NCBI RefSeq assembly: GCF_000019165.1
Contig: NC_010337.2
Span: 1,249,001-1,313,000, forward strand
DNA: 64,000 nt
Source: Heliomicrobium modesticaldum Ice1
GTDB lineage: Bacteria; Bacillota; Desulfitobacteriia; Heliobacteriales; Heliobacteriaceae
Direction: 5' to 3'
Shown: in pieces, positions 36,801 through 44,347 of the stretch
Layout of the letters: every line of letters begins with the position of its first letter
Position numbering within the stretch: position 1 is the first letter of the stretch
The notes under the pieces: generated by a model
What the model was told of the DNA's origin: nothing
Database searches by the model: none
Seen by the model: only the letters and a program-made list of their open reading frames with translations
Made by a program: the position numbers and the translations under genes

Positions 36801-37147
36801 TGCGCGTCGCTTTTTTCGGACGCAAATGTCTGGCGCCTTTGGCATGTTCTTTTTTGGGGATCATTCAGGGGTGTCGCAGGAACGGTTTCGCTATACGTGA
36901 AATCTGGGGGGGATTGGCGGAGCGAGCGATTTGGGAAGAGCGGCGTCGTCAGCGGAAAAGCGCGCCATGACATGCAGAAAAGCCCCAGAGGTTTGGCGCG
37001 CCCGCGGAGCAATCAAGCGCACAGCCGCGCAGCCCTTAGCGAGCGGAGTCAATACACCCCCCGATTTTCCGATAACGCACCATAAACAGTGAGCCCGTCC
37101 GGTATTACAAAGCCGAGAAAAAACATAGGCAATTTTTATTCGGGACT

Positions 37148-37175
37148 TTTACAAATCGATCGGATCGAGTAAAAT
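37148..37175 (+). promoter_or_regulatory. hemA promoter with operator-like palindrome
   Basis: TTTACA (37148-37153), 16-base spacer, TAAAAT (37170-37175). The spacer contains CGATCGGATCG (37157-37167), two inverted 5-mers around one G, placed as a repressor site would be. The regulator is unknown. Confidence 0.55.
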
Positions 37176-37292
37176 GGGAAAGGACGGACGATTCGTACGG
37201 AATTCATGATGCGCCCGTCGCGCTTGTTGTGGCGAGCGCTCCTTTCATCGCTGGACAAGGCTTGCATTTCCATAGAATGAGAGGGTGGTGCC

Positions 37293-38630
37293 ATGTTCAT
37301 TTTCGCAGTCGGACTGAACCACAAATCGGCGCCTGTGGAGGTCCGTGAAAAGCTCTCCTTTACTGAAGCACAAATCTCAGAAGCACTAACCCAATTGGAA
37401 GGCATGACCGGCATTGAAGGCTGCTGTATCCTCGCTACCTGTAACCGGACAGAGATCTACGGCGCATGCACAGACTTGGAAGCAGGACTGGCGGCGGTCA
37501 AACGGTTTATCATCGAACGGGGCCGCTTGCAGCCCTCCGATTTTGCCAATTATTTTTACGTACATACGCTGTACGACGCCATCCGGCATCTCTTCCGCGT
37601 CGCCTCGGGCCTCGACTCGATGGTGCTCGGTGAAACGCAAATCCTGGGTCAGGTGCGCGCAGCCTACCAGCGGGCTTGCAACGAGCGGGCCAGCAACGGG
37701 ATCATCAACACCTTGTTCCAACAGGCCATCACCGTAGGCAAACGGGTGCGGTCGGAGACCGGTATCGATCAGCACCCCGTATCCATCTCCTATACGGCCG
37801 TCGAACTGGCGGAACAGGTCTTCGGCGGCCTCGCTGGCCGTTCCGCCATGGTGCTGGGTGCCGGCAAGATGAGCGTGCTCACCTTGAAGCATCTCGTCGC
37901 CCAAGGCGTGGAGAGGATCATCATCGCCAACCGCTCCGTTGAAAAGGCGAAAGAATTGGCCCAAGGCTGCGGCGGGGAGGCCATCCCCTTCCATGAAGTC
38001 CATGCTCGGATGGCCGAGGCAGACATCGTCATCTCCTGTACGGCGGCCACCCACTATGTCATCCGCCGGCCCATGATGGAAGAGGTCATGGAGAGGCGGA
38101 GCGGCAAGCCTGTATTTCTCATCGATATCGCCGTGCCGCGCGACATCGATCCCGAGGTCGCGCAGGTCTCCGGGGTGCATCTGTACGACATCGACGACCT
38201 GCAACACGTTGTCGACCGCAATCTGGAGGAGCGGCGCAAAGCGGCCATCGAGGCGGAGGAGATCATCGAAAGCGAGATCACCCAATTCCTGCGCTGGCTG
38301 AACTCCCTCTTCGTCATCCCTACCATCGTCTCGCTGAAGCAAAAGGGCAACCAGATCCGGGAAAAAGAACTGGGCCGGGCCTTGAGCAAGCTGAAGCATC
38401 TGTCGGAGAAGGAAAAAAAGCTCGTCGGCTCTCTGGCCAGTTCCATCGTCAATCAACTGCTTCATGATCCGATCACCCGATTGCGGCACTACGCCGCTAC
38501 GCCCGAAGGCCATCTCTACTCGGAAATCCTGCAAAACCTCTTCTGCCTCGACGTGCCCGGACAGCGCCAGAAACACGCTGCACCGCGGTTGCATGTGGTG
38601 GAGTCGTCCCGGCAAAATCACGGCGGCTAA
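37293..38630 (+). CDS. hemA: Glutamyl-tRNA reductase
   Basis: First committed step of the C5 pathway: reduces glutamyl-tRNA to glutamate-1-semialdehyde with NADPH, feeding heme, B12 and bacteriochlorophyll. The catalytic domain has CCILATCNRTEIYGA with nucleophile Cys50; VASGLDSMVLGETQILGQV follows; the NADPH domain (about 170-310) has AMVLGAGKMSVLTLKHL; the helical dimerisation domain ends the 445-aa protein. Start MFIFAVGLNHKSAPVEVREK fits. Directly downstream of tRNA-Glu. Other hem genes often follow hemA; here an intergenic region and an IS do. Confidence 0.97.
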   Translation: MFIFAVGLNHKSAPVEVREKLSFTEAQISEALTQLEGMTGIEGCCILATCNRTEIYGACTDLEAGLAAVKRFIIERGRLQPSDFANYFYVHTLYDAIRHLFRVASGLDSMVLGETQILGQVRAAYQRACNERASNGIINTLFQQAITVGKRVRSETGIDQHPVSISYTAVELAEQVFGGLAGRSAMVLGAGKMSVLTLKHLVAQGVERIIIANRSVEKAKELAQGCGGEAIPFHEVHARMAEADIVISCTAATHYVIRRPMMEEVMERRSGKPVFLIDIAVPRDIDPEVAQVSGVHLYDIDDLQHVVDRNLEERRKAAIEAEEIIESEITQFLRWLNSLFVIPTIVSLKQKGNQIREKELGRALSKLKHLSEKEKKLVGSLASSIVNQLLHDPITRLRHYAATPEGHLYSEILQNLFCLDVPGQRQKHAAPRLHVVESSRQNHGG

Positions 38631-38645
38631 AGCGGCATTTGGGCA

Positions 38646-38674
38646 TTGACTCTTCGAATTATATTGGCTATTAT
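38646..38674 (+). promoter_or_regulatory. Strong promoter between hemA and the IS
   Basis: TTGACT (38646-38651), 17-base spacer, TATTAT (38669-38674). Excising the IS and one target copy would place it about 150 bases upstream of the cytochrome c553 gene; it now reads into the left end of the IS, against its transposase. Confidence 0.6.
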
Positions 38675-38744
38675 TTTTAACAAATATTTATTAAAAGATA
38701 TACAAAGCATGTCTGAAAAATGGATGAAAAATCGAGGATTTTCT

Positions 38745-38755
38745 GCCGAAAACGC
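38745..38755 (+). repeat. Left target-site duplication of the IS
   Basis: GCCGAAAACGC, identical to 40519-40529. The direct repeat extends to 15 bases (TTCTGCCGAAAACGC at 38741 and 40515), because the target's TTCT matches the IS right end. Confidence 0.8.
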
Positions 38756-40518
38756 AGAACCTACGCAATCGAAATAGCACCAAGCAAATGAGCGACCTCT
38801 TACGGTTAACCGATTTAATGGCGATACCAATTCTCTCTTTAAATGTTTAAATTATCCAGTCGACAGTTGCATTTATCCTACGCAAGTTTATGGAAAAAAA
38901 CACCTTGTTTATACCAGTGCTTCGATAGGCAATCCCACCCTTTCACCCTTGGTCAGCTAGGCAGTAGATAAGCCCCACTCCCAGACCCAACGATATAGAT
39001 GTAAAGATACCCACCTCGTCGCTTCGCGCATCTCATCAATGAGATATCGAAGCGGCACATCTCGATGACGAGAGGCAGGGAGGTGGTGAAAGAAAAACAA
39101 TCGCTTAAGATTAAAAGCCAGCACTTGAAATCCGATCATCGCTTTGATCGCCACCGAATCGTGCACGAAGCAGTGGTCCAAGGCGTTGAACGTCTTAAGG
39201 TTGCGAAATCCAATATTCTCAATATCCCAACGAGCGGCGGCAATTTGTGCGATCGTCTGGGTATCCGCTTTTTCGGATGAGCATGTGGTTGCTATCCAGC
39301 GCTCCACCACATCAGTGACAAAGACTTCTTTGTTTGCTTCGATGACTGTCTTGTTGGTATGACGAATGATTTTTACGATTCGCATGGGCACGCGAACTTG
39401 CGGCCATTGTGCCAATCCCTCTTCGTCCCAAGCTTGAACGTAAACGGTATTCCCTTTTCCATCTCTTTCTTCCCAAGTGGAGTCCGGAAGCCGGTTCGCA
39501 AAGCAGGCATTTGCCTCTTTCATTATCCGTCGACGTTCTTCTTTCATGCGAACAACTACATGAGCGCCTGCATCCAGAGCGGCATGAATGACGGGTGCTT
39601 TGGCAAACAGCGCGTCTAACGTGTATACATCCGTTATTTTTCCATAGGTCTCGGCCATACGTCGGATCAATCGTTGGGCGACGGTGGTTTCTCCTTCATC
39701 CTTGTCCACCCCATCCTGAGGCTTTCGCATTTCCCAGTCATAAATCAGGTTCGCGTTGCCGCCAACCTGTTGAGCGACTACGACCGCATGATAATAGTCG
39801 GTGGTTTTGTCGCGGTGTTCGCGCGTAAGGCATTCGGGACAACGATAGGCCTTGGTGTGGAATAACTCCACGCCATCGATGGCAGTCACTCGCCAACCAT
39901 TGATGCTTTCCTTCTGCGGGCCGCGTTGCTCCTTATATCGCTGGATCACACAGTTATGCTGCTTTCGTTGCTCTTTTAGATCCCATTTCATCAAGGCTTG
40001 TCGCACCGTATCATGTGATGGCAATCGAATGTTTTTGGGAACCAATTGACGGAATACCCCGGTTTTTTGCCAACGGTCCATCTGCTCCATACTTTCCATA
40101 CAGAAAAAGGCGCCAAAAAAAGCGACGGTAAAAATGGCTGGGGCTTTGATACGGGGTTGTTTGCGACCATCCTTTGCTTGACGGACCATCTGCGAAAAGC
40201 CATATACCTTTGAGGCGTACTGCGTAAAATGTTGAATTAGTCGGCCCGCTTTTTTTCCACCAGGTGTTCTACAAAAAATTTTCTGGACTTCTTCGAGTGG
40301 CTGTGCTACGCTTTGCACTGAGGATTCCCCCTTTGTTCAGTGTTTTGCTTTGCAACCACTCACTTCGACAAAGGTAACGGGAATCCTTTAAAATTTTCTG
40401 GAAATTAATCTAATTACATCCATTTTCCCGTGGGAATTGTCGCGTTTTCATGACAATTCTCCAACAGCGCCTCAGACAGGGGATTAGCAGACTTTTTTAT
40501 TAAAGATGCGTGGGTTCT
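38756..40518 (-). mobile_element. Complete insertion sequence, IS4-like, about 1763 bp
   Basis: Bounded by inverted ends AGAACCTACGCA (left) and, on the other strand, AGAACCCACGCA (right; 11 of 12 match), and by 11-bp target duplications GCCGAAAACGC. Long duplications of 10-12 bp are usual for IS4-group elements. It encodes one minus-strand transposase. It landed between hemA and the cytochrome c553 gene, upstream of the latter's -35 box. The intact ends, duplication and frame suggest a recent insertion. Confidence 0.85.
38957..40318 (-). CDS. IS4-like DDE transposase
   Basis: 453 aa, full-length frame inside the element. VTAIDGVELFHTKAY carries the first catalytic Asp; DVYTLDALFAKAPVIHAALD the second; RWDIENIGFRNLKTF supplies the Glu in a YREK-like region typical of IS4 relatives. 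The N-terminal part (about 1-110) is a helical DNA-binding region with RIKAPAIFTVAFFGAFF. CPEC suggests a zinc knuckle after the first Asp. Start codon ATG 40318; no frameshift seen, so probably active. Confidence 0.85.
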   Translation of the reverse strand: MQSVAQPLEEVQKIFCRTPGGKKAGRLIQHFTQYASKVYGFSQMVRQAKDGRKQPRIKAPAIFTVAFFGAFFCMESMEQMDRWQKTGVFRQLVPKNIRLPSHDTVRQALMKWDLKEQRKQHNCVIQRYKEQRGPQKESINGWRVTAIDGVELFHTKAYRCPECLTREHRDKTTDYYHAVVVAQQVGGNANLIYDWEMRKPQDGVDKDEGETTVAQRLIRRMAETYGKITDVYTLDALFAKAPVIHAALDAGAHVVVRMKEERRRIMKEANACFANRLPDSTWEERDGKGNTVYVQAWDEEGLAQWPQVRVPMRIVKIIRHTNKTVIEANKEVFVTDVVERWIATTCSSEKADTQTIAQIAAARWDIENIGFRNLKTFNALDHCFVHDSVAIKAMIGFQVLAFNLKRLFFFHHLPASRHRDVPLRYLIDEMREATRWVSLHLYRWVWEWGLSTA

Positions 40519-40529
40519 GCCGAAAACGC
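40519..40529 (+). repeat. Right target-site duplication of the IS
   Basis: GCCGAAAACGC, identical to the copy at 38745-38755; its last three bases are the start of the palindrome at 40527. Confidence 0.8.
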
Positions 40530-40570
40530 CCAAATTTGGGCGTTGAGGATAATAACAGGTTCTTTATAAT
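40527..40570 (+). promoter_or_regulatory. Palindrome and promoter of cytochrome c553
   Basis: CGCCCAAATTTGGGCG (40527-40542) is a perfect 16-base palindrome abutting the -35 box TTGAGG (40543-40548); 16-base spacer; TATAAT (40565-40570). The position just upstream of -35 suits an activator or an overlapping repressor. The binding protein is unknown. Confidence 0.65.
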
Positions 40571-40605
40571 GAAAAGTGTTTATTCAGCAAGGAGGTGAAA
40601 TCATA

Positions 40606-41040
40606 ATGAAAAATTTCAAGCTTATCGGCATCGCGGCCATCCTGGGCGTCAGCATGGTTGCCCTGACCGCCTGCAGCAGCAGCTCCAGCAAGCCTGCTGA
40701 AGCTCCGAAGCCCGCTCCGGCTGCTGAGCAAAAGGCTCCGGAGAACAAAGCTCCGGAAAACAAGGCTCCCGAGGCGAAGTCCGCTGCTGCCAGCCTTGAC
40801 GCCAAGGCCCTCTACACCGGCAAAGGCGCCTGCATCACCTGCCACAAGCTGGGCACGGAAGGCGCGCTGGAGGTCGGCCCCAACCTGGATAAGGTCGGCG
40901 CCAAGTACAACGAAGAGAAGATCTACAAGATCCTGGTAAACCCCGTTGGTGAAGGTCTGCAAGCGACCATGCCCGCGGCCACCACGCTCTCTGACGACGA
41001 GAAGAAGGCTGTTGCCAAGTTCCTGGCCGAACGGAAATAG
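40606..41040 (+). CDS. petJ: Membrane-anchored cytochrome c553 lipoprotein (electron donor to the reaction centre)
   Basis: 144 aa. The signal ends in lipobox VALTAC with lipidated Cys23. A Ser/Pro/Ala-rich flexible linker (about 24-63, with APENK repeats) tethers a mono-heme class I cytochrome c domain: CITCH (Cys76, Cys79, His80) and a Met in ATMPAATTLS as the likely axial ligand. This matches the heliobacterial c553 that carries electrons from the bc complex to P800. ATG 40606 follows AAGGAGGTGA. Own promoter and terminator, just upstream of the pet operon. Confidence 0.92.
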   Translation: MKNFKLIGIAAILGVSMVALTACSSSSSKPAEAPKPAPAAEQKAPENKAPENKAPEAKSAAASLDAKALYTGKGACITCHKLGTEGALEVGPNLDKVGAKYNEEKIYKILVNPVGEGLQATMPAATTLSDDEKKAVAKFLAERK

Positions 41041-41077
41041 TGAGTGTTTCATTCGCAGGACAGGGTACATAGTGGCG

Positions 41078-41104
41078 AAGAGCCCCGCAAGGGGCTCTTT
41101 TTCT
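41078..41104 (+). terminator. Cytochrome c553 terminator
   Basis: AAGAGCCCC, loop GCAA, GGGGCTCTT followed by TTTCTG. A clean intrinsic terminator. Confidence 0.9.
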
Positions 41105-41320
41105 GTGTGGTCTATCACGTATACGTAGTACTTTTGTTCATGGTCTATACAGGGAAAAAAGAACGTGTTATTATACTTTAGCGGGAAATGCATCACAGCT
41201 TGACGGGAACGCCCGTTTCCGGAGCCGTCGGCCCTGTCCCACTCCTCATCGACCGCTATGAGCCCAGTTGAGACGACGTCATGTACAAGCAGAACGCTGG
41301 TTCAGAGGGGAGGGAGCGAT

Positions 41321-41422
41321 GTGAGCCTTCACTTTTGTCGGTCTTTAGGGACAAGGTCGGGAAACAGGTTACACAAGGATCCGCCGGCAGCAGCCGGTAA
41401 TGTTAAGGGGGGGTATTTTTGA
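41321..41422 (+). CDS. Possible 33-codon leader ORF before petX
   Basis: GTG 41321 lies 5 bases after GGGAGGGAGC and reads 33 codons (MSLHFCRSLGTRSGN...VKGGYF) to a TGA that overlaps the petX TTG start as TTGA. Spacing and overlap suggest translational coupling. The peptide has no recognised domain or membrane segment. The rest of the 300-base gap upstream of petX (41105-41320) holds only a possible -10 TATACT at 41172. This could be chance. Confidence 0.3.
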   Translation: MSLHFCRSLGTRSGNRLHKDPPAAAGNVKGGYF

Positions 41423-41637
41423 AAGCGCCGGATTACAAAGCAGGGTCGCTTAACCTGATCCTGTTGACCCTGGTCGCAGTTGCGCTGCTTTTTCTCATGG
41501 TGAAGAAATGGTCCGTCGGCGATTACAATGGTGCTGCCGTTTATATAGGCCTGTTGTTCGTCGATTTCGGGGCGGCCCTCTACTCGTTCCGCGTGGCCGT
41601 TTTTGACGGCACCGGCTATAAGGAGGTAAAAGACTGA
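41419..41637 (+). CDS. petX: Small membrane protein of the cytochrome bc operon (PetX-like)
   Basis: 72 aa, TTG start after AAGGGGGGG. One or two hydrophobic segments (LNLILLTLVAVALLFLMV; AAVYIGLLFVDFGAALYSF). First gene of the operon and overlaps petC by one base (TGATG). In heliobacteria a short unknown gene called petX precedes petC; the symbol is used on position, not motif. Possibly a small subunit or assembly factor of the bc complex. Confidence 0.6.
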   Translation: MKAPDYKAGSLNLILLTLVAVALLFLMVKKWSVGDYNGAAVYIGLLFVDFGAALYSFRVAVFDGTGYKEVKD

Positions 41638-42086
41638 TGGATTCAAACGTTTCCAGGAGGAAATTCCTTGGCGGGATCATCGCCATCCCCACGCTGGCCG
41701 CCCTGGGCGCTCCTTTGGCCGCTGTCGGTCAGTACGTCTATCCTCCCGACTCCCTGTTGCAGCCGCCGGCGCCGAAGAAGATCGGCACCCTGGCCGAGCT
41801 GAAGCCGATGGAGGCGCTGCGCTTCGATTACAACGATATCCCCTGCATGGCCGTCAAGATCAAGGATCAGGTCATCGCCTACACCTTAAAGTGCACCCAC
41901 CTCGGTTGTACGGTAGACGTGCCTAAAGGCAGCCTGGAAGGGAAGAAGCTGATCTGCCCCTGCCATGGCGGGGAGTTCGACCCCGAAGGAACCAATATCG
42001 GCGGACCGCCGCCGAAGCCGCTTGTCCGCCTCGCTGTGGAAGTCAAGGAAAACGGCGATATCATTGTCAAAGAGGGGGCTGTGTAA
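41637..42086 (+). CDS. petC: Rieske iron-sulfur protein
   Basis: 149-aa [2Fe-2S] subunit that takes the first electron from menaquinol at the Qo site. The N-terminal SRRKFLGGIIAIPTLAALGA is a twin-arginine signal anchor. Ligands: Cys86 and His88 in CTHLGC, Cys107 and His110 in CPCHGG, with Cys91-Cys109 as the disulfide. GPPPKPLVRL is the Pro loop. 149 aa is shorter than b6f Rieske (about 180). Followed by petB after 3 bases. Confidence 0.95.
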   Translation: MDSNVSRRKFLGGIIAIPTLAALGAPLAAVGQYVYPPDSLLQPPAPKKIGTLAELKPMEALRFDYNDIPCMAVKIKDQVIAYTLKCTHLGCTVDVPKGSLEGKKLICPCHGGEFDPEGTNIGGPPPKPLVRLAVEVKENGDIIVKEGAV

Positions 42087-42089
42087 CGA

Positions 42090-42731
42090 ATGAACTGGTT
42101 GGAAGAACGGATGCCCGGCATCGGTCGCATCGCCAAGGACATCGCCGAACACCCCGTCCCCTCCCATACGTTGAACATATTTTACTGCCTCGGCGGCTTG
42201 ACGCTGCTCTGTTTCATCATTCAGTGCCTCACTGGCGTTTTTCTCGCTTTTTACTATAAGCCGACGCCGGAAGCGGCTTTTGCCAGCGTTCAGATGATCA
42301 CCAACGAAGTCCGCTTCGGTTCCGTCATCCGCTCTATGCATCACTGGTCTTGCCAATTGATGATCCTGCTCGTGTTCCTGCATATGCTGCGCGTCTACTA
42401 CACAGGCGCCTTCAAAAAGCCGCGGGAACTCAACTGGGTCGCCGGTTGCTTCCTGCTGGTGCTCAGCCTCGGCTTGGCCTTTACGGGCTACCTTTTGCCC
42501 TACGAGCAACTGTCCTACTGGGCTTCCGTCATCGGCGCTGAAACGGCGAACACCTTGCCTGTCATCGGTCCGACTTTAAAGATCATGATGCAAGGCGGCA
42601 TCAAGGTGACGGCCGAGATGCTCAGCCGCTTCTACGTGCTCCATGTCATGATCCTGCCCGCCATCACCATCGGCTTCTTAGTTGCGCACTTTATCATGAT
42701 CCGGGTCCAGGGCATCTCGGATCCGATGTAA
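42090..42731 (+). CDS. petB: Cytochrome b6 subunit
   Basis: 213-aa four-helix, di-heme b subunit. SMHHWSCQLMILLVFLHMLR and FYVLHVMIL with VAHFIM supply the four heme-b His ligands. FYCLGGL places Cys33 where b6 binds the extra covalent heme c-i. The length is that of b6 (split type), not full bc1 cytochrome b; petD follows as subunit IV. ELSYWASVIGAE is at the quinol site. Confidence 0.96.
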   Translation: MNWLEERMPGIGRIAKDIAEHPVPSHTLNIFYCLGGLTLLCFIIQCLTGVFLAFYYKPTPEAAFASVQMITNEVRFGSVIRSMHHWSCQLMILLVFLHMLRVYYTGAFKKPRELNWVAGCFLLVLSLGLAFTGYLLPYEQLSYWASVIGAETANTLPVIGPTLKIMMQGGIKVTAEMLSRFYVLHVMILPAITIGFLVAHFIMIRVQGISDPM

Positions 42732-42747
42732 AAGGAGGTCGCCCCTT

Positions 42748-43149
42748 ATGGATAACCAGAAGAAACGGTTTACCGTTCCTTTTATACCGGTTCACATCAC
42801 CACAGAAGCGGCCCTGGCGATGGCTTTTGTGGGTATCCTGTTCATCCTCTCGGGAGTGCTGCCGAAAGAGATGGCTGAACCAGCCGATAAGCTCGTCACC
42901 CCGATCGGCCTGAAGCCGGAGTGGTACTACCTCTGGGCGTATGTCATCCTGGAGCAGGTCCCCAACAAACTGTTGGGCATCACCATTCCCGGCCTGATGG
43001 TCCTGGCGCTCTTCCTTGTGCCCTGGTTGGAACGGAGCAAGGAACGTCATCCGGCAAAACGCCCCATCGGCGTCGCCGTCTTCACAGTCATGATGATCGT
43101 CGTCGCCATCTTGACCTATATGGGGGCTACCCTGCAGATCGGCGGCTAG
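42748..43149 (+). CDS. petD: Cytochrome bc complex subunit IV
   Basis: 133 aa with three hydrophobic segments. KPEWYYLWAYVILEQVPNKLLG contains the PEWY motif of the Qo site. Shorter than plant and cyanobacterial subunit IV (about 160) because the N-terminal arm is trimmed. ATG 42748 follows AAAAGGAGG. Together with petB it equals one split cytochrome b, like the b6f layout. Confidence 0.94.
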   Translation: MDNQKKRFTVPFIPVHITTEAALAMAFVGILFILSGVLPKEMAEPADKLVTPIGLKPEWYYLWAYVILEQVPNKLLGITIPGLMVLALFLVPWLERSKERHPAKRPIGVAVFTVMMIVVAILTYMGATLQIGG

Positions 43150-43193
43150 CGCGGATGGGACAGGCATTTCGATAAGGACAAGGGGGAGAGAAA

Positions 43194-43898
43194 TTGGGAA
43201 CCCGTAAATTCGTCATGTTCGGCTCCACGGGCCTTCTCTTGGCCGGCATCCTACTGGCGCCAACTTGGCAAGCCCAAGGGGAACTGGTGCGGGGCCATGA
43301 GTTGTATAAGACCCATTGCGCCTCCTGTCACGGTGAAGACGGGAAGGGCGTCCAGGGTGTCAAAGCGGCGACCCTGAACAACGAAGGTTTTTTGAAAGTG
43401 GCCTCCGATGACTACTTGTTGAAGTCGATTCGCTTGGGTCGTCCCAGCCTGGCTACCAACGCCATGCCCCATTTCGACACTCAAAAACTGCCCGATGAGA
43501 AGGTCAATTTGATCATCAAAAATATGCGTTCTTGGCATCCCGAGATCTCAGCGCCCGTTGAAACGGGAGAGAAGGTCGCCGGCGATCCGGTCAAGGGCGA
43601 AGCCTTCTACAAGACTGCCTGTGCCGCCTGTCACGGTCAAAAAGGTGAAGGCGGCATCGGCGCTGCGCTGCTTGACCCCGGTTATCTGAACTCGGCGTCT
43701 GACGAATTCATCCTCCAGTCGATCATCATGGGGCGCCCCGGCACGAACATGCCGCCCTATCCCGATTCGCCCGATATTCGCAATGTTGTCGCATTTTTGC
43801 GCAGCAAGCAGGTGCCATACGATCCTGCGGAGAAGAAAGAAGAAGGAAAAGCGAAGTCGAAAGACACCGGGGCTGCCGACGGCGATAAAAAGCAATAA
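43194..43898 (+). CDS. petA: Di-heme cytochrome c subunit of the bc complex
   Basis: 234 aa in place of cytochrome f or c1. An N-terminal anchor (FGSTGLLLAGILLAPTW) is followed by two tandem mono-heme domains: HCASCHGEDGKG (about residue 40) and ACAACHGQKGEG (about 145). The halves align (ELYKTHC/AFYKTAC; SDDYLLKSIRLGRP/SDEFILQSIIMGRP), so they arose by internal duplication. The Lys-rich tail is hydrophilic. TTG 43194 follows AGGGGGAG. A known heliobacterial feature. Confidence 0.94.
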   Translation: MGTRKFVMFGSTGLLLAGILLAPTWQAQGELVRGHELYKTHCASCHGEDGKGVQGVKAATLNNEGFLKVASDDYLLKSIRLGRPSLATNAMPHFDTQKLPDEKVNLIIKNMRSWHPEISAPVETGEKVAGDPVKGEAFYKTACAACHGQKGEGGIGAALLDPGYLNSASDEFILQSIIMGRPGTNMPPYPDSPDIRNVVAFLRSKQVPYDPAEKKEEGKAKSKDTGAADGDKKQ

Positions 43899-43971
43899 TT
43901 TGTCCTTCGACGATTCAGAGATCGTGACAGCAAGAGACAGGCAGAAATAACACCTACTGGAGGGAATGTTG

Positions 43972-44229
43972 ATGAGGAAGACAGTAATGCTGCTGTGGCA
44001 ATGGCGACATCTGTTCTTCCTCTTGTTTTTTGCTGTCGTTGCCACCTTTTTTCTGGATCTGGCCCTGACGGTCATCCGGCGCAGCCTCGTCGGCGAACCG
44101 GTGAGCCTTTGGACCGTTTTCTTCGCAATCTTCGGTCTCGCGACTGGCGGGTACGGTTTCATCCGCTTCGTTTACCGCCATGACAAAAAAACAGGCCGTG
44201 TCAAAAAAGAGATGAAGTGGCTTGAGTAA
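43972..44229 (+). CDS. Small membrane protein after petA
   Basis: 85 aa from ATG 43972 (GGAGGG 7 bases upstream; the ATG at 43966 would overlap it). Two membrane segments: LLWQWRHLFFLLFFAVVATFF and LWTVFFAIFGLATGGYGFI, with a basic tail. No heme or metal motif. Position after petA suggests a subunit or assembly role for the bc complex, but nothing in the sequence proves it. Confidence 0.65.
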   Translation: MRKTVMLLWQWRHLFFLLFFAVVATFFLDLALTVIRRSLVGEPVSLWTVFFAIFGLATGGYGFIRFVYRHDKKTGRVKKEMKWLE

Positions 44230-44347
44230 TCGGCGAGGAGGGTTTGCCATACACAACCGCAGCTATGAAAAAGCGCTAATCTCCTCTGATTTGAACGGCG
44301 CGGTAGGGGCGGGAACGAGGCCGGAGCGATGGAGGACTGCCACGAAC

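Larger units (their letters stand above)
36751..37292. other. 540-base gap between tRNA-Glu and hemA
   Basis: Holds the tRNA terminator at 36765 and the hemA promoter at 37148. Between them (about 36800-37140) no gene or clear repeat is supported; the GC-rich part at 36915-37030 has some short self-complementary strings (GGCGCGCC, CCGCGG) but no stable fold I could fix. Confidence 0.5.

Noticed and set aside
36800-37140. Small gene between tRNA-Glu and hemA
   Set aside because: Open frames of 70-97 codons overlap the tRNA terminator or lack ribosome sites and are rich in Arg/Ser, as expected by chance.
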